Assembly (NCBI GenBank): GCA_008360955.1
Contig: LUCM01008353.1
Location: 42,838-106,837 of the forward strand
Source of the DNA: Fasciolopsis buskii
Lineage: Eukaryota > Platyhelminthes > Trematoda > Plagiorchiida > Fasciolidae
DNA: 64,000 nucleotides
Direction: 5' to 3'
The notes under the pieces are model-generated. The model ran no database searches. It saw only the letters and a program-made list of their open reading frames with translations, and had not been told where the DNA came from. Shown piece by piece: positions 1-12,700 of the stretch. How positions within the stretch are numbered: position 1 is the stretch's first letter; each line of letters opens with the position of its first letter. Position numbers and translations under genes: made by a program.

Positions 1-3000
1 GAGGAAGGCCGCTCTCAAATACACATCGTCGAGTAAAATGCCCATTCCAGCATCATTCCACATAGAATTACTTCTCTGAGTGCAAGGATGTCGGATGTAT
101 CTCTTCCAAATGCCTGTTCTTATCTGTCGAATTTGCATAAAACAGTCGTGACTTCATGCAGATGCTGCCTTCATATGTTGACTTCAAAATGTACCGGGAA
201 GGGAGCAATTTTAGTAGGGAAACTGTGAACGGTTGGAAAAGAAACATCATCCGACCCATTTGGGGGAATCCCAAGTATATCTACGAAAATTCCCACCTGA
301 TATAACCGCTTATTTGATCACTACGTGGCATCCAAGATATGGTGACCATCACAGTGTCATCATAAAATGCATCAGCTCGGTTTCATTTTACCTTCTACAT
401 GATATCTAGTCCTCATGGGGTGCCTTTCTACCATCCTTTGCTTTATTGCAGGAAAGTAATTCGCACATCACTATGGGCGATTTCAATGGCGTGACTTTAG
501 ATTTCATCTAGTTTGATTAAACAAGCAGTTGTGAATGTTCAACTAGAGGGCAGTTTATTCCTGGCACAGTTATAATTAACAGCCTTGGTTTATTTCCCCT
601 TGCTGCTTCCGGTTTTTTTACAAATGAACCCAAATGCATGCGTTGTATTCTTAATTGCTATACTAATACCGAGATCATGTACTCCCACCGTTTCACACGG
701 ATATTTTCACTCCAGTGTCTGGTCTCAGAGAGAGTTAGTGACCTCTTGCAATACGTTTGGAAACCTAGCAGATACGTTTTGCACGGCACTGTCCCCCTTT
801 TCGGTCACATAAATAAATCTTCAGAGTGATGCGGCGACTTATTCTGTACATGTCAATTACGTAGCCTGTTTCTTAACATACCTTGGAAATTGTTGGTTTC
901 CATGATCTTCTATTAGCGTAACTATTTGATTACGTGCATACCACTAACCTTCCTACTATTCCAACTTTAATTTTTCCAGAAATGAAAATGACGTTGTCCT
1001 CTCTCAGATTTATACCATTTTTTCTAGCAACAGGGCATTTCAGATTGGTTCTGTGAGCATTGGTTTCAAATTTAATTTAGACAAATATTTGCGATGTTGT
1101 TTGTTTGATGCGCTCCAACTGGTGTATCCATCTGATTCATTTTTCAGAAGAAAAATGCAAGCATCTTCCAGGGCAGAACCCGCCAGCTGCTTTCAATGTG
1201 ACTATCAAGGAAACTGAGTTGTTCGTTTCACATTTGTACTCCTACGATGAAACTTCGAGATTCAGCGCTTCGAACAGGAAGACTGAAACACGTTGAACTA
1301 ATTCACAGTATCCATCCCGTTTTGTCCACCAGTGTATTTTGACTTCACTTCTTTACTTTTCCCCTGTTATTTCTGCAAGCCTGCTGGGAAAAATTTATTC
1401 TCCTTGAACTGCCAACTGGTAATCGCTTATCTTTTGTACCCCTGAGTGATTTACGCGTCATTTATTGTCATTTGAAAGACGGTTCGAGATCCATTCATCC
1501 TCTATAAGACTATAAAATTACATTTCCATTATTTATCAAGCAACCTGACTAACGAACATTGCATCCTAATGGGTTATCTCGACAACATATCGCAACTGAT
1601 CACATCCTTTGTCTACCGAGTTATGTTGCTCCTTTTCGATGAAGTAATACAAGCAACGCTGTCTGTCTCATCTGAAATTTTCACATATAACTATGCCAAA
1701 GTCAGCATTTTATTACAATACTGAAATTCAGTCACATGCACGGGTACTAATAAGAAAATATTTACTTGTCTGTGTGTCGGAGAAAGTGGTATGACAAAAA
1801 TGCTAGTATTTAAGTGAACGCAGATTCCACCGAAGATTATAGTGAAATGAAATCTACTTAAAATCTGTCACTAACTGACAGAAAACAAGAAGCACTATGC
1901 AGCGGACGGTGGGCCAGATGTACATCATACCTATTTCAAAGAGTTTCCGAAGTTCATCATATTACAAAATCATTCTAAATTTAGTAAATATCACGGCGGG
2001 ATTTGAAATTCCATACGACTCAAATCAATTTTAAATTAGGGTGGACATATTTTGGCATGTGGCCTTAGTTGCCAGGGCAACGGAACTGAAGTGCTTAAGT
2101 AGTCTGGGCGATTAATCTGTCGACGAAACTTCATTACCCGAATTTATCCAATCTCAATCCTCAAAGTAAAGCCCTCGTCATTCTTCCAAATGGACACCTT
2201 ATGGAATTAAACGGTAAACTTGTAGTGTTTGTATGGGAGTGCATAGACTTTTGCATAAAACAGTATCCGGATTTCGATCAAGAACCAAAATTGAATAAAA
2301 TTTGGGTTTATTAGTCCGTCGAAAATGAAAGAGTAAAATTCATTGGGAATAAGACTTGTTGAATTGGCGATTTGAAAGTGTCAGAAAATTTTGCTCGAAA
2401 AGTCGGCTGAGAAACAGTCTGGGTTTGTTTGGAGGCGTTCCTGAAGAAAAAAACGAATTCCCGCTTGTTTGCTGACTAAGTCCCCTACTCGTTCGCACGA
2501 TATTACATCGACTTAAGGTTTAATTAATAGATTACAAAAAAATAAATTGGAACTCATTCGTCCTCACTCGACTGGGATTCGGGTACGCGATGCACAGTGA
2601 GCTCAATAACTGGTTACAATTTTCCAGCATTCCTCTGAGTGCTTAGAAGAGAGCTGGCCTTTAAAGACAGAGCAAGTCGAAGCAGCCACGTTACACACCC
2701 CGGAAACTTAGCGACGACAACAATAAACAGTAGCTTCCTCAAAAATAGCACTCTGACAGGAGCTGTACTATATGCTTTGGTAAAACTTGGCCTAGTTTTG
2801 ACTGAGGTATCTCCTAGTGAAAAAAATACCGACCTTACCACTACTGAATATACTGTGAATAGTTCACTTCGATTCACATTCCACACAATGGAAGACCTGT
2901 TAATTCAAATAAAAATCTTGATGATTTAGGATTTTTCTGATGCTACACTGATTAAATCCCTTTGCAGTGCTGATCTCACTTTATTGTGATTTGTTGTGAA

Positions 3001-3566
3001 AATCCGGTTGTTATTCGGTGAAACTATCTCCAAGAATTTCGATGAAATCAAGGAAGCCGAATTCCATTAGTTGCCTTGTGAAGTCAGCATAACTATAATT
3101 GTTCATGGCGGCAAAAAAGCATGTAGATGGGGGAAAATCAAACCGGAATAAATGATTTCGTCATGCAAGCCTCAATTATGATACCGAGGAATTTAGACAC
3201 AGTGGTTCCCTCTCACTAAGTACTACCAAGCAACTTAGGTGACGAGAACAAAGACTGTGAAATGCGGTTCACAGCGGTGATGAATATTTGCCATGATAAA
3301 CAGCTGCCCCTTGTTAGCCAAAGAGGCTAGAGATTTTGTCAATTTCGGGTAGGCTTCAGGTAGGGACCATTCCTAAACCGACCGAAACGATCGATAGCAA
3401 TTTGCAGGCCAACGAATGTACAAATGACCGAGAGAACCAAGTATTTGCTGACAATGCCAAACATAACTCTTTTTTACACTTTTGTCGGAAGCTTGGCATA
3501 AACTGTATATCCTTTCGTCGTGGAGCAAATAGCTTTCAGTAAAGTCGATGGAGCAAAAGGACTCAC
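1..3566. other. No gene seen
   Basis: AT-rich sequence with only short open frames, the longest about 96 codons and overlapped on the opposite strand by another. No repeat, RNA gene or transposon motif is recognised. Confidence 0.6.
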
Positions 3567-3735
3567 CAACCTCGGAATCCGTGCTCACAAGTAACCGCAA
3601 ACTGAATGGCAGGCGGAAAACAATGAAATCACCGGCACGGGAAAGAACAGTTACGTTTTGACCCACGGACAACACAAGATATTCACATGACAGTAATGGC
3701 ACAAGGTATGCCAGGAAAACACCGATAAGTTGCAT
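3567..3735 (-). CDS. Candidate first exon with a signal peptide (unconfirmed)
   Basis: On the minus strand an ATG at 3735 opens a frame starting MQLIGVFLAYLVPLLSC, a good signal-peptide shape with a Cys at the likely cleavage zone. About 38 further residues follow, including the sequon NVT. The frame reaches TTG|GTGAGT at 3566, an excellent splice donor, which would make a 169-base first exon. Its G+C is above the local background. No family is recognised in the mature part and I cannot place the next exon, which would lie below 3560. Open frames of this size do occur by chance in 64 kb, so confidence is limited. Confidence 0.3.
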
Positions 3736-6700
3736 CAACTTACACCCCTGTCTCGGGAATTAACATAAATGATGAAACGACCATTGACCCTGGGTGACAA
3801 ATTCAGCGGATTTCATAATTTTGCATTTGAGATTTTGAAGCCTCACCACAACACAAAGGCCCAATGATTTAAACGACGTGGTTGAGAATATTGGGTGCTT
3901 TTTGCGACCATAAGAGTCCATATTGTCATTTTACTCGAAATGATTATTTGCTAGTCAGAATGACGCATTTGGTGCATTTTCGAGTGAAATAACGAATCAA
4001 ATAAACATCTCCATGTAAGCTAACAATATGATCCGCGAATAGTACCGATTTTTGATGTCCGTGAAAATATTCCGACCAGGCTTCGGCCGACGGTTTATGC
4101 ATCGCTGCAGCCATCAAGTGCACGCAAATGATGGAGTTGCTTGATTACTGAACGTCTGCGGAAGCTGCATCAATGCGTCCCATTGTGAACATCGTTGGTC
4201 GTCAATAAAGCCACAGCAAACTTAAAATCTCCGGAATGTACTCAGGCACTATAGCTTGGACAGCACCATCCCCTTACACTTAGGAGTAGAGACAAAACAA
4301 CTAACGTAGATTCTGATTTTCCCTTGTAAGTCTTCTGATGATGCCATTATTGAAGCATAGCACTGGTTGCAGTTACTCATAAGTACTAATGACTCAGCTC
4401 GGTGCATCAGTAGTAGATCACTAGATGTAAGCTGGCGAATGCTATTTTTTGAAAATAACCAAAGAGTTGGATATCTCTGTTAGGGGGAATTATTTTGTTT
4501 GGCTCACTTGATTCATGCAATTATTACTCCAAAAAGAAGTCCCTCGAAGCGGTACCTATCTCTGTCTGTTGGTCTGTAACTTTTCTCTTTATAATTATCG
4601 CTGTTTAAAAATAAGATGTTTGGAATGCTGCCATCAGTTAAATGAGATTAATGTTTGAACTTTCATGCAAACCGTTCACCTAAAGTCTACTGCAATTCAT
4701 AATTTTACAAATGAGTGATGTTTCCATCCGTTCAGAACTCAGTATTCCCATCTGGGTTTGCAGTACTTGTGTTAGAATGGAATGAATACGAGGATACACA
4801 GATAGCCTTCTCTGTTTTCCTCGGCTTTACTCAAGAAACGATCAATATTCATCGTCAACGCACATTTTTTCAGCAGACTCTGAAATAATAAAAAAACACT
4901 GAAAATTCCCAATCAATGATATTTTTGAAAAATCATTTACTGAAACAAACCTCTGCCCACAATGAATGCTCAAATTAGTCTGTACCACTAGCGATCGATA
5001 ACGAAAACCAACTCAAGAAATGATGGGGATGGAACAAACGGTTCAATAGTCTTTCAAACTGGAACAAATGAGCACTCTTATTCGATGGCCTAGTTTCAGG
5101 ATCCTATTTAATCATATCGATCTACAACGTCACCATGCGCAACAGGGATAGAAGGCACGTGTACTTGTGGGTGGAGTACCGGGAAAAACTGGTAAGTAAA
5201 TGTAACTGAACCATAAAATGGACAAAATTTGTCCACTAATTGTTTGACATAAAGAAAAAGTGGGCACAGCAGAATACTGATCGATCTTCGTGCTGGTGTG
5301 ATGCAACTTTTCGAAACAAAACCTAGGAACTAATCCGATTATAGGGGGTTGATTTCAATTGACGAATCAGACAATATTACCTTTTGAGCAAGAAATGACT
5401 TGCACAACGGGCAAAGGTGAAACGCAGGTGCAGTGCACTTTTGAGAGAGGTAAAATAACAGAAAGGTTACTTTATTCTCATTTCGTAACTTATCTTTATT
5501 GATGACTGACGGCCTGTTCTTTTGGCCTGGTTCAACACTGCAATTTTCCTACAATATTTGTTTTGTGTTCTGCTGTGCCTTGGGAGAGTAAACGCTAAAT
5601 GATCAATGAATGACATTGCTTCTTTTAAAACGCAATGACTCTGAGTTACAAATACTTGTCAGCTGTTCCAACTGTGTTAACAACATTCAATACACCCCAC
5701 AGCATTATATCAAGAGGTGAAAGCGAAATGCAGCGGAAATTGTGCATTATTGATGTCACCTCCAATTTGAATAAAGAATTTGAAACCTAAGCATATAAAT
5801 TATGACACTGTGAAAACTGCAAGGTTCCTTCTCAGTCAGAACTAATGTGAATCACAGTTCACAAAAGCAACAACTTTCATCGTTTTCTCACAACGGGTCT
5901 CGTTAATTGCGTCAAGTTTTCTCTTTCATGCTCCTCATTAATCGCTTCCTTAGCACAAATGTTTACCTCCCTGCGATAGAAATAGTTTACAAGGTATGGA
6001 AGGTGACAAAACTTAAACAAATGCTCGAACTATGAAATGGTAATCCAATTAGGATGTACATTTCGTTTCGTGCGGCTGTTCATCAAAGGAAGGCAGTGTT
6101 ATACAATTGGAACTATGGAAATTGTCTTTTCGAAATCAGCGATCACTTTGGCCAACAAATACACACACCGCGCTGGATGCATGCAGTAGGTCAAGGATTT
6201 ACCACCGTGAATTGCCAGGACTAGAAATGTCACACAGGAATTTAGTATACTCAGTGATTGTAAGTACTGTATTAGGCCGCAGTCAGTGATCAACCTTGAG
6301 CCACGAATGTTAACAGGATGCAGTTTGTGCTAACACATCGCCCACTTCATCAGCCTACTTTAACGTCTTGGTTACATTCTTGCTCATTATATTTGCATCT
6401 GGGTATTATTTACCTGACTCCAGGTTTCGCGGTTTAAAAAATGAAACGAATCTTTGTCACCTAAAAATAAATAAAATCGACCGTCTCGACAAACGAAACG
6501 TTAGTGGATAAAGAACCTGTCTCAATCGATGGCAGGGCCGCTTTTGTCAGATGCTATTCTCTTATATTTTTGCCTTGAACACTGGTACGAAATTATCGAT
6601 GACACAACGGCATGGCAAATCACCCAAATGAGTCTCAGCTATTTTTGGTAAACCAGTGTCTTTCTAGTTGGAAGGCATATTTTCACCAAAAAACTATCAC

Positions 6701-9700
6701 CTTATAACCGTTGTGCATTCTCTTTCTAGATTTATTGACGGGTGTTTTACATCAATAAGGCCAAGCCCGCGTGTTATTAATCTAACAACTTCAAACTGAC
6801 ACCTAGTTTCCATAAGGGACACCAGTTGCCCGTGTGTGCCAAAATAATGCGGTCCAATATTTTTTTATACAAACGCTTGTCGTTATACTGTCATCACTGA
6901 AAATACCTAATAAAAGCTAGTGGCTTGAAAAGTCAGACTACCCAGGTTCATTCTGGAATGTAGGTTTAACACGGACGTTTTTATATTTTACCAAGTGTGG
7001 CACCTAGTCACACACACACACACAGGGACAGTTGAATATGCGTACCCCTGACCAGGTGGTGGCCAAAAATGGTTTGCATACCAATTATTCTGCGCTTCTC
7101 ACAACAAAGAAATCCTACCCAGTCCGCTTGCGTTCTTATTTTGGTTTTGTCTTACGGGCCGTGGAATGATAGGAAACTATTTTTTCACCCGATGTGTACA
7201 CCTCATCAGTTTTGTTTTCCAATTCTTCTGCAGATTTTTGGGCACCAGTTTAAGGTGTGAAATGAACATGAAACGGAAGTACGATGTGAGGACAATGGCA
7301 AGTAAATTAAAAAAATTTCGAAAGCTCAGGTAACTGGTAAAAAAACTGAGAGCAAATTGTAAATGATAACTTTTCTGGCGCTGCATATTTCGTCTTCAGT
7401 TTGCGCAGATAACTCGGCAAATGTAATACCTTGTACTGATACGTTCAGCATCTTACACAAACATCTTGCGAAGTTCAGGGCGATAATGTCTAGCATTATC
7501 AATTTTTCATTTCCGTTATGAGCTAAGATAACCGCCGTTGTATTTAAACTTATTCCATGTCTTTTGGATTCTTTTTCTAATTAAATTTCTTTTGTTATTG
7601 CCAAAGTTTGGGATACAATTATCTGAGTGCTGCGTAAGCCACAAAGTAAAAAGCACGGTCAGATAATTGAATCACAGATGTTGCTTTGTAATAGATACCA
7701 TGCGGTTATCAGCTAACAGGTAAGCCATAACGAACTGGAGCAAACTTATTCTGCGTTGAAATTCGTGCTGCTTACTTCGGTATGAATTCGATTTCCGTCG
7801 AGTTCAAACTATTTTCACATGTATATTTTTTCCACGTACTTACATTTCGACGTGTTTGGGATGCTGCTCAATATCTTCAGCGCTCAAAGGTGAAACAACC
7901 CCATTCGTGTGAATAAACAAATAACATTACTTTATTTGTCTTATATTATGCTCACCGAGTCCATAAATCAGCTTGTAACGGATTTTCTTCTCCCACCAAG
8001 GCATTGTGTCCTTAGCTAGGGGATCCATTGCTGACTTTTAGGAATACATTGCTATCGAATATTCAACTTTCACGAAGCCCACACAACCATAGTAAGGTTT
8101 CATTTGTTCTCAAAATATCGCTTGACAGATCCGATCTCATCAATATGCATCACCGTTTATTCCGTCTCATAGTCTGTTACGAAAATTGTATTAAATTGTC
8201 CTAGCAAGCATTCAGCGAAGGTGATGGTTTCTTCGTCTTTTACTTGAACTGAATAATCCACGAAAGTGGTGAACGCAACATAATCTACTGCCAAGCATCG
8301 ACAAACCACGGTTTCATTAGGTGCTCATGACATGAATGTATTAAACGATGTTTTACCCAATAATACTGTTTCGGTCGGGAACGCACAAATATTCATGCTC
8401 ATGACGAAGAAATATACGTATTGCAGGACAGATAATGCGGTTCATTCTAAGTTCACCAATCATTTTTCTGTTCATGTTGGAATGGGTACAGCTCTTGGCC
8501 ACATTTCTATTTGCTGGTTCACTTTTGTGCATAAGTTATTATATGCCTCAATCTGTTCGTGTAATGGTGAATACGTGTGCGGTCGCCACAGGATTCCTTG
8601 CCCAATCCATTTTAATCAAGTCGCATTTTCTCTAAATCACTGTTGTTTCATACTCTGATGTCTCATTTGCTAACGATAAATGATTAGTTCTGTTGTTCTA
8701 ATACATCGTGAAGCTTCTTTCCCAAACCCATTGGTTGAACGAAACATTCTGTTCTCAATGTTGGTGATTCCTTATCTCAACAACAAAACTACTGAGAGAT
8801 ATTTTCCGAACGGGGATCGTTTTCAAGCCGGAGGAGATGCAAACAGCAAAAGATTTATACTCTAGTTCAGTGTCTGAGATGACCATCCTGTTGGGTTAGA
8901 AGACTTTGTTTACAAATAAAACAAACCACATGGAAAAGTTTGTACGGGAACAAACCGGCCCGTTCGAATGAGGCTAGCTCACTCAGTCGTTTTTCTAGTT
9001 CCTCAAAAAGACGATCTGTGCAAAGTCTGCATTGGAATTTTCCTGGGGCAGGGGCTACAATGGAACTACTTGGCACGTGCCTATATTAAGTTACGAGATT
9101 AGGAAATTGCACAATCTTGTAGGCCGTTTTCATATGTTACGATCATTTTTCTCTAATTTTTTTAATAGGCAAAAACCGCATAACTTTAAACAAATTTTCT
9201 AAACACTTTTGTCATTGCTGATTCGAATGAGGCCATTTTTGGTATACTTTAATTGGGAATACCAGACCTGGACGCCCAAAGACATAAACCGGTTGGGAAA
9301 CTTCAGCATGTCGGTCTGGAAATTGCACTGTAGGTTAATAAGTAATGGAAAATTCATCATGTTACGAAACACCATTCAAAAGATCCGCATCAACTATACT
9401 GATTTTCGTAAATTAGGCAACCTGGACGACTGCCTTTACCTTACAAGGAGGAACAATGATAAGCACTTTGTGACCGATATTGCGGCGTTCTTTTTAGAAT
9501 GATACCGTAAGTCGGATGTCACATGGAAAGAAAAGTTATTTAATTACACCACATTTGCCTAGCGTCCACGACCAACCACTGATAAATCCTCTATCAGATG
9601 ACCAATTTACCGCTCTGTTGGATTCTTTCAGACTGAGATGACAACTAAATAAGCGACGCCCTAGCGGGTTTTCCAATCGATGTAACATCTGATTCGTACG

Positions 9701-12700
9701 AACTCCAAAACAACGAGACCATTCGTTCAAAAAACTTCGAACTTAGCATAATACCGTTGTAGAAAACAATAAAACAGACCCGACTGTAACTATTCCGAAC
9801 TGCCTGAAACCTCTTAGGTTATTTTGATTACGAAATTTTGTTAGATTGATCTTGCCGCAATAGTAATGCTGCTTCCGGATTAGTTGAGTAATGACGCTTT
9901 GTATTGTGGTAATAAAGGTATTTACGCGCTTTGCTCAGGGTTGATGTTGGGTTCATATACTTATTTGCTAGACCTCGCCCGAAGTTCCGTACAGCTCAGA
10001 CAATTGCATTATTTTCGCAGCCAAATAAAACAAGTGTAAAAATATTTTGTCGCCCTGAATTTGAGATGGCTCTCACGAACCAAAAGACTATCTGGGATAG
10101 AAAAGAATATGACATATATTTCTTTTAACCAAAACCTTTATCATGACAAATCATTACAGCAATTATGGTTTTAGTTCAGGATTCCTAACCCGGTGAAGAT
10201 CTATCGATTCATTATGTCCGCGTCTAATTGTTTTGTTACACTGTGCTGAAACGTTCACGTTTGAAGGAAATTAGTCACCTGGCAATTCTGGTACAACAAG
10301 ATGGGAATGGCAAGGAAAGTAGGCTTACATACTCCAAATAATAGAAAGTTGTACTAATACAAGTACTTCGACTGATACTAGCCTGAAAGCTATATCGTTG
10401 CTGTGCGTTGAAACAACTGAATTTACCCCGATTGGCATGACGAAAATGGTAAGCACGAAAATTTGGGCGAATCCGCAACTACATGTCTGACTTCGAGAAT
10501 AAATTTTTACAGTAAGCAGCCGTAACCGCATGGATATCCCCTTACCATAGAAGGGATAAAAGAACGGGACCTCTTAGTCAGGTTAACATAAGCGTCCACC
10601 TACCTGAGCAACATAAACGAAATAGTGGGATTTTGCTAAACCAGAGATGGGAGAGAAAGCCCCTCGGTTTATATTTGGCTGATTTTTGCTGACGAGATTT
10701 GGGAAATAGCAGGCAAATATCACCTCGGAAAGTTGTTCCAAAAAGCCCCTACTGTTCTGTTTGCTGAAGTTGGTCTTATCGTGGGTATTTAAACGACTGA
10801 GACAGGGTACTCTGTCAGCAGTGAATCAAATCTTGAAGTAGATGCAAACTTTCATGAGTTTCATCTAACCAGAATTAAACGGGTGCTTCACAAGACTGTA
10901 GTCTTTTCATAGTCCACTTTCAGCCGCGCTACCAACTCAAGGCTGAGAATGTTGAGTCACGTCTCACCAGGTGTCCAGGGAATCAGGGTACATGAGTAAT
11001 CAACTGGACTGGCGACTGAGTTGAGAGAAAAAACGTGAGTACCAGCTAGCATGTAACTTGGAAGTTTCCGAAATTCGAGGCCTGAAATTTCAGTCCCGGT
11101 CTACAGAAAGAACTAGCTTAAACTGCTGGATGGAGTTACCAGGAAAACCTAGAGGTTTCATAGAACTCTATTAACGTGCGTTCATATACTAATGTCACAT
11201 AAATAATTTGACTTGCCAAAAATGAGCACTGACGTTTGTAAAGAAATGAAATGCTCACTTAGCCGTGAAATTAAACAGGAAATAGTGTTCCCCAGTGGCA
11301 TTCCGGGAGAGTCTTTTCATGCTGCCTAAAGAGAGGCTTCTGTTTATTAGCCAATGGTTTGCGTCAGCACAGAAACAGGTATTTTGCACCGATAAGTCCT
11401 CACTGCAGTAGATGTAGAATGCCCCACGCATGGTCAGATGACTGAAGAAGGGCTCTGAAGTACGCATTCCTCCCAGTGAAACATTGTTTTCTTTTGCCTG
11501 ATACCAGTCTGTAGAACTAGCACATCAGTTAGCACATTTTTCGAATGACGAGCACAAAAATGCCTAAGTAGTGTTTTATAATATCCTTATTTACTTTGTT
11601 CAAAGTATGTGCAAACACAACCGTGATGGGCACACTGGCAATCTGACGATTCAGGTGATTTGCGTGATCCAAAAACGTTATTTTGTTACTGGAGTGAACT
11701 GTCCAATCTGCATTTGTTTGACAAAGCTAAAATTTTGGTACACTGGTCTCTTGAGCACTTTACACAGGAGAAAATATACTTCAGCGGGGCTAAATATGTT
11801 TCCACACTTATTGGACGAACATTAGCATTAATCCATCCAAGGTTGACAAAAATGTATAAAGCATACTAGCATGAGGATGCACTGAGAATACAATGCTTTA
11901 CCTGTATTTCAATAGGCTGCAAACATCACAGAATGCTTCATGACATTCACCTGGCACGAGATGAAAATTAGAATATTGTCACCAGGAGCTCGTTTCATCA
12001 AGCGGCTCGGTCGTCATGGCGGTATATTAGCGGGTAATGAAAAACACTGCTTTCCATTCGGTTGCGAAAAATAAAATTGACCATATATTTTGGAAAAGTG
12101 TTTGAAATTTAAACAAACCACTTCAGATTAGACCAAACGCAGAATGAGTACTGTGGTCATACACAGTTAAACATTGTAGTTTCCATGCTGAACTTCGTTG
12201 ATCTGAAATTGCAACGTGGAAAAATATCGAACTCGTGGATGGAAATGGCAGATACTGAGTTTCAACCGAGATTAGCTCATCGTCAACGATCAGATTATGC
12301 TGCCTTAATCAGGCAATCAATCGAATTTAGATGTTGCGTACAGCCTACACAAAAAGATAAAATATGCCGTCCTAATTGTTTGTTTCTCGCATCTCGGACA
12401 ACCCTGCACCAGCTACAATTCTAGGCATTTTAGAAAGCCGGGCAAATATAATTGCTCTGTGAGAAAAGCAGTAGCATAAAAATCGATCGATACTTTACAT
12501 TTGCATTTCGGGAGGAACACTCAGAATCTTTTTAACCCGTTGCATTATCAATCTCTGACATTGCTTCCTTGTTGTTCCTCTGAAGGTTTTCTACCTTGAA
12601 AGGGTTTTGTGAGCTTGTCAACCGTTTTGTATCTTTCTAACAATGTTTGCATGCGGAGCCTAAGGAAGCCTGAGATCATGTAGCGATTCACGTTTGAAAG

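Noticed and set aside
8435..8635. Plus-strand frame with membrane-like spans (FLFMLEWVQLLATFLFAG)
   Set aside because: It overlaps another open frame on the same strand, matches no family, and T-rich DNA readily encodes hydrophobic runs.
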